Both the position numbers and the translations under genes were made by a program. A model generated the notes under the pieces. That model was not told where the DNA came from, did not search any database, and saw only the letters and a list, made by a program, of their open reading frames with translations. A DNA stretch of 64,000 bases from Perognathus longimembris pacificus (lineage: Eukaryota; Chordata; Mammalia; Rodentia; Heteromyidae). Shown here piece after piece: positions 30,337 through 40,465 of this stretch. Where the stretch lies: NCBI RefSeq assembly GCF_023159225.1, contig NC_063161.1, positions 69,158,767 through 69,222,766 of the forward strand. Reading direction: 5' to 3'. The number at the start of each line of letters is the position of its first letter. Within the stretch, counting starts at the first letter, position 1.

Positions 30337-30775
30337 GTATCCCTGGGCAAGAATAATCCATGGAGGCACAATTTAAGGTGGGAAGGGGTTTTATTTACAA
30401 AGGCACTTTATTTACACTTAAACCCCAGGACCAAACAGCCCTCCACCTCCAAATGCTGGCCTGTGACTGCCTTGTCCAGGACTCCCTGCGCCTCTCGTCC
30501 AGGCTCGGGCCTCTCCTGTCCCCAGGCCCGGGCTCCCTGCAGGCCTGAGGGGAACTGGAGCACTCCTCAGCTCCACGAGGTATCTCCTGGCACCTGGCTT
30601 TCTCAGCGTCGTTGCTCCTCCTTTTCTGGAAATCCCGCCCATATCCCCAGCCGCCTCCAGAGGGGGAGGGGGTGGTGGTTCCAGTCCCCTCAACTGTGGG
30701 GCGGGATCCCCTTTTTAGCTACGGTGGCAATGATAACGTGGGGTGGGGCTTCCTGCCCCCTCAGGTTGTTAAATT
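30337..30775 (-). mobile_element. Possible LTR of an endogenous retrovirus
   Basis: On the minus strand a GC-rich body is followed by two close AATAAA signals and an end in ..gggatacaaca, the general shape of an LTR. The 5' terminus is uncertain and no target duplication remains. It could instead be unique DNA. Confidence 0.35.
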
Positions 30776-30782
30776 GGTATCT

Positions 30783-31015
30783 GTGCCAGTCCTGGTGCTT
30801 GAACTCTGGGCCTGGGCGCTATCCCTGGGCTCCTTTTCTCTCAAGGCTGAAGCTCTACCCTTTGAACCACAGCACCACATCTGGCTTTTTCTGAGTAGTT
30901 TACTGGAGATTAGAGTCTCACAGACTTTCCTGCCCCTGCTGGCTTTGAACCGCAATCCTCAGATCTCAGCCTCCTGAGTAGCTAGGATGCAGGTGTGAGC
31001 CACAGGTGCCCAGCT
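30783..31015 (-). repeat. Type B SINE
   Basis: 'gccagtcctggtgcttgaactctgggcc' through 'gctaggatgcaggtgtgagccac', with most of the body conserved. Confidence 0.85.
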
Positions 31016-31249
31016 GGTTTACTCATTTAATACAGGATTTGGCCACTTTGCTAACACTGGCCTTGAACTTGCTATGCAGCCAGGTGAGTTTCACCCCCTC
31101 AGCCGTGAGGTGTGTCCATCTGTCACTTTAATAACCTAAGCTATAGACCTGAACCTATTGTGTTTCTCAACACAGAGGCTGTGCTAGCACAGATAGGAGG
31201 AGGGCTGCCCAGGTGACACCTTTGGGACACCCCAATACCACATTGATCC

Positions 31250-31269
31250 AGAAAGTTCTGGAAAGTTCG
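31250..31269. promoter_or_regulatory. Perfect heat-shock element, four inverted nGAAn units
   Basis: Units aGAAa-gTTCt-gGAAa-gTTCg are contiguous and match the HSF1 consensus at every core base. No annotated gene starts nearby; NPTX2 ends about 10.7 kb upstream. Confidence 0.55.
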
Positions 31270-31278
31270 TGGAGGCGG

Positions 31279-31286
31279 TGACGTCA
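31279..31286. promoter_or_regulatory. Full CRE palindrome TGACGTCA
   Basis: A perfect CREB/ATF site 9 bases after the heat-shock element, in repeat-free DNA. Whether it acts on NPTX2 is inference only. Confidence 0.5.
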
Positions 31287-31785
31287 TCTGGCTTGGGTGC
31301 TCACAAGAGCATGCTGCCCACTGCAGGTATACAGTGTGGGGGCCCCCGGGGGAGGCGGAGGCCCAAGGCCGATTCCAGCTGGCCAGGGGCCTCTGGAGTG
31401 GACTGAGGGCTGAAGAGGTTGGGGAGCAGAGCTGCCGAGGCCCAGGGGATGGGAGAAGCTGGGGAGAACCGGGAGGAGAGGCCAGGAGGAGAGGCCAGGG
31501 AGACCCGGGGTGGGGCCACAGTTGGGACAGACAAACCTTTGCTGAGGTGGAGACTGGGGACGGGCTTGGGGTGCAGGAGTGGGGTGTCCCACTTGGGTTC
31601 AGACTTTAGAACTGGGGTGCTGCTCCTGCCCCTCCTGCCTGCATTCCAGCATCAGCCTCACGCGAGGCTGGGGTGCCTGGGATCATGACTGCGCCCCTTG
31701 ATCCCCAGCCTGCAGCCAGGAGCCCCGCATCCCCCCCAGCATGGGGAAGGGGGGACTTCAAGAAGCTGGAAGCTATTTTTATTTA
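31287..31785. other. GC-rich unique sequence
   Basis: G-rich on the + strand (31330-31600, many GGGG runs). Open frames on both strands have no domains. It could be a transcribed non-coding region driven from the HSE/CRE site, but no transcript evidence exists here. Confidence 0.35.
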
Positions 31786-31890
31786 TCTTTTCATGCATTT
31801 TTATTGTTATTATAAAGGTGATGGACAGTGCAAGTCAGATAAAAAGCACATTTTGTTTGACCCTAAAAAATAAAAGAAGAAGAAGAAGCT
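31786..31890 (-). mobile_element. Possible LINE-1 3' tail, short
   Basis: 'atttttattgttattataaaggtgatggacagtgc' resembles the end of an L1 3' UTR in reverse, followed by an AAG run. Confidence 0.4.
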
Positions 31891-32165
31891 GGGAGCATAG
31901 GTGGGGCCCCAGGGCCTTTGTACCTAGTGCCTCCCCAGCTCGCTCTCCACACAGGGTTAACTGGGCCCAGCCTAACTTCAGTCACACACACATTTTCAAA
32001 GACTTGATAAATAAATTACCACTCATGTTTAATTCAAGACGCTGCTGCCTGCCAAGCCAGGAAGAGGTGATCTTTCAATTAAACTGGCTCTGAGGGGCTC
32101 CGGCCCTCTCCGGGAGGCCCCTGCTCACTGGGACTGCGGAAGAAAATCCAGGCCTTTCCTTGGTC
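31890..32165. other. Unique sequence
   Basis: No gene seen. A motif-rich AT patch (gataaataaattacc, tttaattcaag) lies at 32005-32040. Confidence 0.35.
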
Positions 32166-32167
32166 AT

Positions 32168-32265
32168 TTGGCATCACTGAGATTTGGCATCACTGAGTTT
32201 TGAACTCCAGTCCCTGTGCTTGCTAGGCAAGCAGTCTACCACCTAAGCCACATCCCCATGTCTTG
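32168..32265 (-). repeat. ID-like SINE monomer
   Basis: 'gagttttgaactccagtccctgtgcttgctaggcaagcagtctaccacctaagccacatcccca'. A 'tttggcatcactgag' unit is duplicated at its A-tail side. Confidence 0.7.
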
Positions 32266-32284
32266 AGCCAGGCTTTCAACAATC

Positions 32285-32490
32285 AGGCCATGCCCCACTG
32301 CTCTAGCCACGCCCTTAACATTTGGGGCACGCCCCCACTGTGCAAGCCACTCCCCCAAAACTAGGACCATGCCCATAACAGTTGAGCCACGCCCCTAGCA
32401 CTTGAACTCCTCCACCTCTCAAGCCACGCCCCTGCATCAGGCCATGCCCCTACATCAGACCACACCCCAATAATAAGCCACGCCCACAAT
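32285..32490. repeat. Array of CCACGCCC-type boxes
   Basis: About ten copies of ccacgccc, or one-base variants (ccatgccc, ccactccc, ccacaccc), are spaced some 16-30 bases apart. Most are preceded by aag/agg. Each is a potential KLF/Sp CACCC-box. This may be a decayed minisatellite or a homotypic binding-site cluster. Confidence 0.7.
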
Positions 32491-32693
32491 CCTTTCTTCT
32501 TCCCCTTGGTATTAAATGTTCTGTTTCTGATTGATTCTGAGCTTTAAAAAAAAAAAAAATCATTAAGTCACTGTATTAGAGGGTTTTGATTCCAAAAGTC
32601 CGGTTGAGAACATGTCTTGGTCAAGGTCACCCCTCCATGTGTCTTCCCCATCTTCCCCTCCTATCCCTACCTCCAAATGACTCTGTTCATTAT

Positions 32694-32890
32694 CAGTGCC
32701 AGTCCCAGGGCTTGAACACAGCGGCTGAGCCCTGTCCCTGAGCCTTTCCACTCAAGGTTGGTGCTCTGCCACTTGAGCCACAGCTCCACTTCTGGCTTTT
32801 TGGTGGTTTACTGGAGATAAGTCTCATGGAGTTTCCTGCCCAGGCTGGTTTTGAACCTTGATCCTCAGATCTCAGCCATAGCCACCTGAC
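32694..32890 (-). repeat. Type B SINE
   Basis: Starts 'tgccagtcccagggcttgaac' and is truncated in the 7SL half at 'cagatctcagcc'. Confidence 0.8.
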
Positions 32891-32924
32891 TCCCAAATTA
32901 CTTTTGGTTAAAGTCTGGCGTTTA

Positions 32925-33142
32925 TGCCCTGCTGGCCGGGAGTGTGGCCCTCTACTTACAGGGTCCCACGGATCTGGGGTCACAGGTACGGACTGCCACC
33001 CAGCCTGGTTTGTTGGTTGAGATGGCGGGTGGGGGTGAGGCCGTGTCTTATAAACTTCTTACCTGGACTGGCCTCAGTCCTCGATCTTCCCCATCTGTCT
33101 CCAGAGTCGCTGGGATTACAGGTGTGAGCTCCTGTGCCCTAC
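32925..33142 (-). repeat. Two 7SL-like modules, old
   Basis: The second module reads 'gactggcctcagtcctcgatc..gctgggattacaggtgtgagc'. Confidence 0.6.
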
Positions 33143-33423
33143 TTGGGTTTTATTCTTCTAATGTGATTAAGGCCAGAAAGCAAGAGAGGGTGTCCTCAGG
33201 AAACCTGCTTTGTTATTTAGCTGGGAGAGGAAGGCCATGGGGGCCTGCTCAGGCACGTCAGGAGGGAGTGGAGGAGCCCATGGGGCAGGGCCAGGTGAGC
33301 AAGCTGCAGAGTGGCGGGCTTGCTTCCCTCCGTGGACTCTGGGGGACCCAGGGTGACTGTGTGAGAACCAGGCTGGACTATCCAAGTATCAGAAACACAA
33401 GGGTCATTAATTCAGAAAGTCAT
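33143..33423. other. Unique sequence
   Basis: No gene recognised. Confidence 0.35.
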
Positions 33424-33502
33424 AAGGCCGGTGCAGTGGCTAGCGCTCGCCTGGAATCCCTGCTGCTCAGGAGGCTGAGATTGGATGATCGTGGTGGAGA
33501 AA
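33424..33502 (+). repeat. Type B SINE, left module only
   Basis: 'aaggccggtgcagtggctagcgctcgcctggaatccc', ending at 'gatgatcgtggtgg'. Confidence 0.65.
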
Positions 33503-33782
33503 GGTCTAGGTCCTTTCCCACAAGTTGACACCTTTGATGATTGCAAAGTGACGGCACAGAGAACGCCTTAGAACAGATACACATACAGAATGGAAAAAGA
33601 GATGCCAAACTTTTGTCTTATTTTTAGTTAATTTGTAGGTCTAAACAATTTGTAGATAAACCATTTTTTAAACACCTCTTATAATCACACATGAGCCATT
33701 TTCAACTAGTTTAGCAATTTGCTTACGATACAAAGTTGAACATGCTCTCTTTATTCTTCTAGATATTCTTGAAGGTAGCTGG

Positions 33783-33930
33783 GGAAAGTCCATGAGGATC
33801 CTATTTCAAGTTAACTATCAAAAAGCCAGAAGTGGACGTGTGGCTCAAGTGGTAGAGTGCCAGTCCTGAGCCAGAAAGTGAATGGACACAGACCAGACAC
33901 CAGAGCTTAAACATTAGTAGCAGTGTGCAC
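33783..33930 (+). repeat. Type B SINE, right part
   Basis: Begins inside the element at 'ggaaagtccatgagg' and continues through the tRNA-like module. A CA-rich stretch follows (33928-33972). Confidence 0.75.
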
Positions 33931-34164
33931 ATGCACACACACGTACACATAGGTGCACACACATGCACACACTGCATTCAAGCACACTGAAGTAGAATAT
34001 CAAAACAATAATTGTATATTAAATAGAAAAGATAGTACTTTAAAACCTAAGTATATTCAATACACATTAAATCTGAACATGCTAAAAGGTATTTATCAAT
34101 ATGTAATATCTGTAAATACTATCCTAGATATATTACTGAGATTAATTTTATTTGTATTGCTATC

Positions 34165-34357
34165 CCTTAGCTTTTTTACTCAAGGTTGGGTCTCTATCAT
34201 TTGAGCAACAGCTCCACATCTGAGTTTTTGGAGACAAGAGTTGCATGGACTCTTGAGACTCAAAGCCTGCCTCAGATGGCTTTGAACCTTGATCCTTGTA
34301 TCTCAGCTTCTGTGTAGCTAGGATTAGAGGTATAACCCCCCTGGCACCCAGCTAGTA
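34165..34357 (-). repeat. Type B SINE, diverged
   Basis: 'tttttactcaaggttgggtctctatcatttgagc..gtgtagctaggattagaggtataac'. Confidence 0.7.
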
Positions 34358-34734
34358 ATCATCTTTTACTGTAATCATCATATTGTTCAAGATCCTGAAA
34401 CTTCCAGAAAAAAATATTACTCTAAAATAAAATATTACATCAATTTTTTTAAAAAGTTGACACCTGTGAAAAATAAAACTAAATGCCGTGGCAAGCCTGA
34501 AGCTCTGAGTTTAAAACCCAGCACCCTGAGCAGGGTGGAGAGGCCAGCTAGTAGGACTGGACGGCGTCAGGACGCCTGGACCGGGATGTCCGGGACCCCA
34601 CACAGCCCGGGGCCAGGGCCCGGAAGAGCTGCAGGCCCGGCCTGCAGGGACCTCCCTTCCTTGCCTATAAAGTCATTAAAAAAAGGGAGAAAAGGAAATG
34701 CGGCTTTCCTCTCCACCCCCCAACGCCCCCCCCC

Positions 34735-34905
34735 CCCCGGCAGGCGCAGGGTGAGTGCTGCAGAGCTGGGGAGCCAGGGGGGCTGGGGGGCCTGGAAAGG
34801 TAGGGGAGCTGGGAGGCTGGGGAGCTAGGGGAGCTGGGGGGTATAGAGGGACAGAGGGATAGGGGGGCTGGGGGAGCTGGGGGAGTGCTGCCGAGCTGGG
34901 GGGCA
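34735..34905. repeat. GGGGAGCTGGG-type minisatellite with G-runs
   Basis: Repeated ggggagctggg/ggggctgggg units give dozens of G3-G6 runs on the + strand, so G-quadruplex formation is likely. Confidence 0.75.
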
Positions 34906-35084
34906 GCCGCAGCTTGGACCAGGCTCCCTCTGCTTCCCGGGAGGCCTGGCCATGCAAGGCCCCTCGGACTTCGCCCACCATAGAGACGCGCAGCACATTC
35001 CTGAGGCTCCAGCTCTGCTCCCCAGATCTTGCTGGGAAGCCGAGGGCCCAGCAGCCACCGCCACCTCCACGGACTGGGCATCGG

Positions 35085-35180
35085 GGGCTGGGCCTGTGCC
35101 TCGGGGGCGGGGCCTGGGCTTGGGGCAGGGGCGGGGCCTGGGGCCCGGGGGCGGGGCCTGGGCCTCGGGACGGGGGTGGG
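35085..35180. repeat. GC-box minisatellite (GGGGCGGGGCC)n
   Basis: Three copies of gggcggggcctggg within 60 bases plus related units, each a consensus Sp1 GC box. CpG-containing in an otherwise CpG-poor area. Confidence 0.75.
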
Positions 35181-35310
35181 AGGTGAGGGGGCTGGGCCTT
35201 TGGTGTGAGAATCCGGAGAGCATGATCCTTGGGCCCAGAACACACAGGGAAGCTGGCAATGAAGCCCTGATCTTGCCACCCCTCCAACCTCATCAACAGG
35301 GCACAGACAG

Positions 35311-35511
35311 CCTCGAACCGGGGCCCACGCCTGGAATCCCAGCTCCTTGGGAGACTGAGAGCTGAAGGACCGAGGTTGAAAGCCAGTCAAATCTCTCCGG
35401 ATAACCAGCAAAAAAGCTGAAAGTCGCGTTGTGGCTCAAGTGGTAGAGCACCAGCCCTGAGTGGATGAAGCTCGGGGACAGCGCCCAGGCCCTGAGTTCA
35501 AGCCCCAGGAC

Positions 35512-35516
<5 letters not shown>
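35311..35516 (+). repeat. Type B SINE
   Basis: The left module is clipped ('ggggcccacgcctggaatccc'). The tail has turned into the CA array that follows. Confidence 0.8.

Positions 35517-35567
<51 letters not shown>
35515..35567. repeat. (CA)n microsatellite
   Basis: About 26 uninterrupted CA units. Confidence 0.95.
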
Positions 35568-35568
<1 letters not shown>

Positions 35569-35612
35569 AGTAACTAGGTGGCTGGGATTACAGGCATGAG
35601 ACACTGGCACTT
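35568..35612 (-). repeat. 7SL-like fragment
   Basis: 'ggtggctgggattacaggcatgagac' only. Confidence 0.6.
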
Positions 35613-35614
35613 AG

Positions 35615-36640
35615 AAGGATTTCTGGGCCAACTGTGCTCCAGCCCAGGCCCCCCCTCCCCCCATCTCCACAGGAGGTGGCTACAGCACAGCGTCCTCAGA
35701 ATCTTATCTCCAGAGCAACATGGAGATGCTGTACCCAACTCTTGAAACTCCCAAGATGCCCTGAGAGGCCTGAATCTCCAGCTTCCATCCTAGCATCTTC
35801 TTCCCGATGGTATAACCAAGACTAGAGAGAGGCCTGAACCCCAATAAATGAAAGAATTAATTCTGGGAAAGCTGGCTCCTTGATAGCACCCAAATTCCAA
35901 ATCCCTTCTTGCGTCTATCATGGTTGGCATGTAGCTTTGCCCTCCTGGCCCCAAGATGGATGCTGTGCCTCCAATCATTGCGTCTGTATTCCAGGTAGAA
36001 TGGTCTTTTTGTGTTTTTGTTTTTTGTTTCTTGCTTTGAGAGACTTGATCCTCTGCATTGACATCACCACATATCCAAAACTGATCACACAGAGGCCTCA
36101 GTGACCCCAGTATGTTTGTCAAGTAAATAATAGACTTCTTCATGCTCTTGAGAGAAAAATAGATCATAAAGTGAGGAAAAGGGGCTGTGGGGGGTTGGCT
36201 TTGGGGTGCCCACCGTTGCCAGTTCTTCCTGCCAACAGCAGATCTGTGACTTTGCACAGGGTATCTACTTGAATTTCAGTCTATTCATTTGGAAAACAAA
36301 ACAAAAATAAGGCCAGTATTAATATAACAGGGAAGGCAGGGTTTAACCTGCATCATTAGCATGAATAGAATGGGGGTGGGGCTTAACCTGCCTCATTTGC
36401 ATTAACATAAGGGGGAGGCCTTATTTACATGGACAGCACCAGCGGCCCAGCTGTGTTCTGGAAAAATACTGAACAAATTGAGGGAGGAATCACTTCCCTA
36501 ACTTCCCAGGGCCACCACTGAGGGCTCCCTGGGGGCTGGAGCTCTCCACAGAAACGGGGTGCCCCCAACTGGGACCTCCCAGGACAATCCTGAAGGGGAC
36601 ACAGCCTCTCCCAATACCTCCATGCCTTCCTTTTGTTTTT
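35615..36640. other. Unique sequence with MIR-like scrap
   Basis: No gene is recognised in about 1 kb. 36240-36300 loosely resembles a MIR core (ttgcacagg..cagtctattcatttggaaaac). 36300-36420 contains two near-copies of 'cttaacctgc.tcatt.gcat' about 40 bases apart. Confidence 0.35.
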
Positions 36641-36643
36641 ATG

Positions 36644-36687
36644 GTGTGTGTGTGCGCGCGTGTGTGCGTGTATGCGTGCGAGTGTGC
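36644..36687. repeat. TG/CG alternating repeat
   Basis: gtgtgtgtgtgcgcgcgtgtgtgcgtgt, Z-DNA-prone, at the end of the following SINE. Confidence 0.85.
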
Positions 36688-36895
36688 CAGTCCTAGGACT
36701 TGAACTCAGGGCCTGGGCGCTGTCCCTGAGGCTTTTTGCTTCAGGCTGGTGCTCTACCACTTGAGCTCCACACCTGCCTTTTTGCTGGTTAATTGGAGAT
36801 CAGTCTTGTGGGCCTGACCTGAATTCCTCCTCCTACCCCACCTCCCAGGCCCTGGCTGAGATTACAGGGATGTGTGACCACACCTGGTGTGATGT
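36687..36895 (-). repeat. Type B SINE, diverged 7SL half
   Basis: The tRNA-like module is clear ('cctaggacttgaactcagggcctgggcgctgtccctgagg'); the other half is eroded. Confidence 0.75.
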
Positions 36896-36899
36896 AAGA

Positions 36900-37750
36900 G
36901 ATGAGCCCTCACTGGGGCCGCAGCCAGGCCCCTGACCACACTGCCTTTCTGCTCTCAAGTTCATGTGGCCTGTGCTGAGGGCTGGGAGCTGAGGTTACCT
37001 GGTCTCAACTTGGAAGCTCAGCAGAGCAGAGCTAGGAGACATCTCCTTGCTTCTGTGGCCCTGGGTGACTGAAGGTACCCTGTGGCTCTCCCTGGAGCTC
37101 CTGGGGATGGAGGGTCGCTTGTCCAGGACAGCATGGATGTGTGGAATGGGCGGAAGCTGGCTGGCACGGTGGCAGCTGCTGTGTATGAATGAGGCTGAGT
37201 AGGACTGACCACTGGGGTGAGCGGCTGGGGGGAACATGCTGCTCCCCAGGTCATCCAGGCAGAGGCCGGTCCACTCGGGAGGCTGAGAGCTGCTGTTCTG
37301 TTCCCTACAGCTGTCTGCCATGTGTGGCAGTGCAGACTGTGGACATGAAGATGACCTCTGTAGTACCCTCCTACATTCCCGGCTGTCAGCCTGCTCACTC
37401 CCTCAGGGACCTTCTCCCCCACGGGAAGACCCTGGCACGCCTTCCCACCAGCTCCCAGCCCTGAACCCGTCTGCGGCCCATGGCACTGCCTCCCACCTGA
37501 GCCTCCCAGACACCCCGGAGCCCCTCAGCCAGGCTTTCCTGGGGTGGGGACCCTCCTCCCTGTGCCCCCTTCCTCCTCCTCCCTTGGTGGTTTGGGAAGC
37601 TGCTGGCTGGCGCAGGTCTGCCATGTTGCATTCGGCAGATGACTTCAAAATAGTTTCCAGCCATTTGCACAACTTCCTTGCTAGCCCTGGTCCCCACAAA
37701 CACTGAGACTTTGACACACACACACACACCTCGAAGAACAAAAACGAAAG
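36900..37750. other. Unique sequence
   Basis: GC-balanced with several short open frames but no recognisable exon. A CA run lies at 37716-37729. Confidence 0.35.
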
Positions 37751-37751
37751 A

Positions 37752-37970
37752 AACCAGGTCTAGTGGTGAGTGCTTATAATCCCAGCTACTGGGGAGGCCA
37801 TGAATGGGAGGACCACAGGTCAAGGCCAGGCTGGAGAAGGTTCGTGGGGCGCCCTCCCCGCACCTCATGCCTGCAATCCCAGCGGCGAGGAAGGCGTAGG
37901 TGGGAGGGCTGGGGCTGAGGTGGGTCCTGGGCAAAACCACAAGGCTTTATCTGAAAACAAATAAAATCAA
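37752..37970 (+). repeat. Two 7SL-like modules, old
   Basis: 'ggtctagtggtgagtgcttataatcccagctac' and 'cctcatgcctgcaatcccagc'. Confidence 0.65.
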
Positions 37971-37974
37971 CGAG

Positions 37975-38240
37975 GAAGCTGCGAGTCCCGCGGTCTTCCC
38001 GCGCCTGCTGCGCACCGGCCTGCGCTGCTCCTTGACTTTGGGGGCCGGGCCAGGCTCTGAGGGCGGAGGCCGGGCCTGCCGGAGGCCTGGAGGGCGAGGC
38101 CGTGTCCTTTACAGCGCGCTTCCCGGGCCCCCAGAGCTGCCGTCAAGCCAACCATTCACCCCAGGTGGCGTTTGCTCCATCTGAGCCCGAACGCAGCTTT
38201 CGCTGGGTGGCCGGAGCCCCGGGCTGCCGGGCTCCACCAA
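37975..38240. other. Small CpG-rich patch
   Basis: A cluster of CpG dinucleotides and GC boxes in about 250 bases. No ATG-led conserved frame. It could be a minor promoter or an unmethylated enhancer. Confidence 0.35.
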
Positions 38241-38486
38241 CCCCACAGGGCCTCTCTAGGAGACCCGGCAGTTGGGCAGCTTCCAGCCTCGGAGCCGGAG
38301 AATTAGGGGTTCAATCCCAAGGAAGGAAGTTTAGGAAGGCCTGGCTCCGGGTGGAGGGCCAGAGAGAGCCACCCACTCCAGAGACCATCCAACCTCCCTC
38401 CGTCCCTCCGTCCATCTGTCACTCTATCCCTCCCTCCGGCAGTATTTGGGAAGGACCTACCGTGTACTCCGGCTCTGGTGTCTGTG

Positions 38487-38690
38487 AAGTGGTGTAGCAG
38501 CACAGGACTGTAGTCCCAGCCACACCCTGAGGCAGGGTTCAGAGACCCAGCTCCCGTCTGGGCAAAGGCTCGAGCCCCCACTTGAATACCGCACGGAAAG
38601 CTGGAAACAGGCGTGGGGGGGTGGTGGCTTCAGTGGTAGAGAACCCCCCCCAGTGGTCTGGGGCCCAGTGTGCTCCCCTCAGCCACGAAG
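38487..38690 (+). repeat. Old composite SINE, eroded
   Basis: 'tgtagcagcacaggactgtagtcccagcc' and 'ggtggcttcagtggtagagaac'. Confidence 0.5.
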
Positions 38691-38826
38691 CTGGGGTTCC
38701 CCCAGCCTTGGTGCTGCCCCCGCCTCTCTCTGTGCCACTCTGTGGTTTAAAGGCTTAGTGTGGGGGAGCAGGGAAGGCAGCGCACCTCTCCAGAGCTCAC
38801 CAGCCAGGACGCTGGCCCCCTATGAG

Positions 38827-38945
38827 CCACCAAAAAGCCAGAAGTGGCGCTGTGGCTCAAGTGGTAAAGTGCCAGCCTTGAGCAAAAGAAGCTCAAGGAC
38901 AGCACCCAGGCCCTGAGTTCAAGCCCCACAACTAACAAAATGAAA
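38827..38945 (+). repeat. SINE right module alone
   Basis: 'aaaaagccagaagtggcgctgtggctcaagtggtaaagtgcc..gagttcaagccccacaac'. The 7SL-like half is missing. Confidence 0.8.
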
Positions 38946-39034
38946 GTGGGGGGGGGGGTCCTGCCCACCTTCACATCACCCCAAGCCTCCTCCTACTGTG
39001 TGGAGAGGCAGGCAGAGGGCTTGCTCTGCCCGGG

Positions 39035-39120
39035 GGCATTGGTGAGCCCCCCATCTCTACCATGACACTTACAATCCTCCAAGGCCTGGGACTCCAGGCG
39101 TGCACCACCATGCCCAGCTC
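39035..39120 (-). repeat. 7SL-like fragment
   Basis: Ends 'gcctgggactccaggcgtgcaccaccatgccc'. Confidence 0.55.
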
Positions 39121-39282
39121 CCTTGCTGTCCCGAGGGGTCCCCGCTCCCTGTCCCCACAGGCCCCCACGCTTCAGTCTCCAGGTGAAGTGAATGCACGCA
39201 GGTTCTCCTGGGCCACTGTGGGGTCCCCGCAGCACGTGGCCTGCCTGGGCTGCCGCTTCCCAACGCTGGCCGCCGGGCCAGA

Positions 39283-39480
39283 GAGACATAATTAATTTTT
39301 TGGTTTCAAAGAGACAATTCCGGCAGTGATACACATCTTTAATTAGCCCAACTGGATGAGACGGTGCATTATCTCAGGGAGTCGGGTACTCCCACCTGCC
39401 TGGAACAGGCGGGGGCTGGGGGAATGCTATCGGCAATGCCAAAGGGTATGTGCGGGTGGTGTTAATAACATAGATGCTGG
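39283..39480. promoter_or_regulatory. Candidate conserved non-coding element
   Basis: Repeat-free with cataattaatttt, ctttaattagccc and gtgcattatctc, bounded by GC-rich DNA. One of the strongest enhancer-like blocks downstream of NPTX2. Conservation is not tested. Confidence 0.4.
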
Positions 39481-39663
39481 GGCTGCCTTCTAGAAGGTTC
39501 TGACCTGTTATGTATCTGAGAGAGGAATATAGCTAGGTGAAGAACAAAGGAATCCTTTAGGGAAAAAGAGGGGGAGAAGCAGGGTGGGGCCAGCCTTCTG
39601 GAACTCTCTTGAAAGGGGTGCTCTAAGATGACAGACAGAAAAAAAATCCAGGGGGTGGGGGCA

Positions 39664-39856
39664 GATGGCCTGAGGCTTGAACTCAGGATCTGGGTGTTTT
39701 CAATCAAGGCTGGCGCTCTACCCCTTGAGCCACTTCCGTCTTTTTGCTGGTTCATTGAAGATTGGAGTGTCATGGGCTTTCCTGTCCAAGGCTGGGTTTC
39801 AAGTCCTGATCCTCACATCTCAGCCTCCTGAGTAGCTGGGATGCCAGGTGTGAGAA
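39664..39856 (-). repeat. Type B SINE
   Basis: The tRNA-like part is shortened ('gcctgaggcttgaactcaggatctgggtg'). It ends 'gctgggatgccaggtgtgag' before a G-run. Confidence 0.8.
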
Positions 39857-40092
39857 TGGGGGGGGGGGTCCCCTTAACACCTCCCTCCAGACCTTAGGCC
39901 TCCAACACGAGTTTATGGTTTGGCCTGGGAAGCGCTGGGCTCAGCCTTCACTCAGCCCGGTGCACATCCAGGTGTGTTTCTTGCTGTCACTGCTGATTCC
40001 CACGGCCTTCAGATTCCGACCCACCCCCTTCCGTGCCCTCGGGGGCACACACAAGGTCACGTGGTGCTCTGCTTCCAAAACAACCAGCCATA

Positions 40093-40202
40093 AGCGGGGC
40101 TGGAGGCATGGCTCAAGTGGTAGAGCACCAACCTTCAGGAAGAAAGCCAAGAGAGAGTTGGAGGTCCTGAGTTCAAGGCCCAATAACACCAAAAATAAAT
40201 AC
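40093..40202 (+). repeat. ID-like SINE monomer
   Basis: 'ggggctggaggcatggctcaagtggtagagcacc..gagttcaaggcccaataacacc' with an aaaataaata tail. Confidence 0.8.
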
Positions 40203-40438
40203 AGAGCCAGGTGCTGGTGTCTGGTGTCATTCTAGCTACTCAGGAGGCTGATATCTGAGGACCACAGTTCAAAGCCAACCCAGGCAGGAAAGTCCATGAG
40301 ACTCTTATCTCCATTAATCTACCAGACAAAGCCAGAAGTGGAGCTGTGGCTCAAGTGGAAGAGCACCAGCCTTGAATGCAAAAGCTCAGGGACAGTACCC
40401 AGGACCGGAGTTCAAGCCCCAGTCCTGGCAAATAGAGT
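40203..40438 (+). repeat. Type B SINE
   Basis: Inserted at the tail of the preceding ID-like element, starting 'gagccaggtgctggtgtctgg'. Confidence 0.85.
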
Positions 40439-40465
40439 TGGTTCCAAGCAACGCTTTTGTTTGTT

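Noticed and set aside
30151..30894. 247-codon + strand frame
   Set aside because: Runs through a SINE, a (TC)n array and an LTR-like block. Its long Ser-Leu run is the microsatellite.
34665..35411. 248-codon minus-strand frame, Pro/Ala-rich
   Set aside because: Arises from the G-rich minisatellite and GC-box repeat. No homology recognised.
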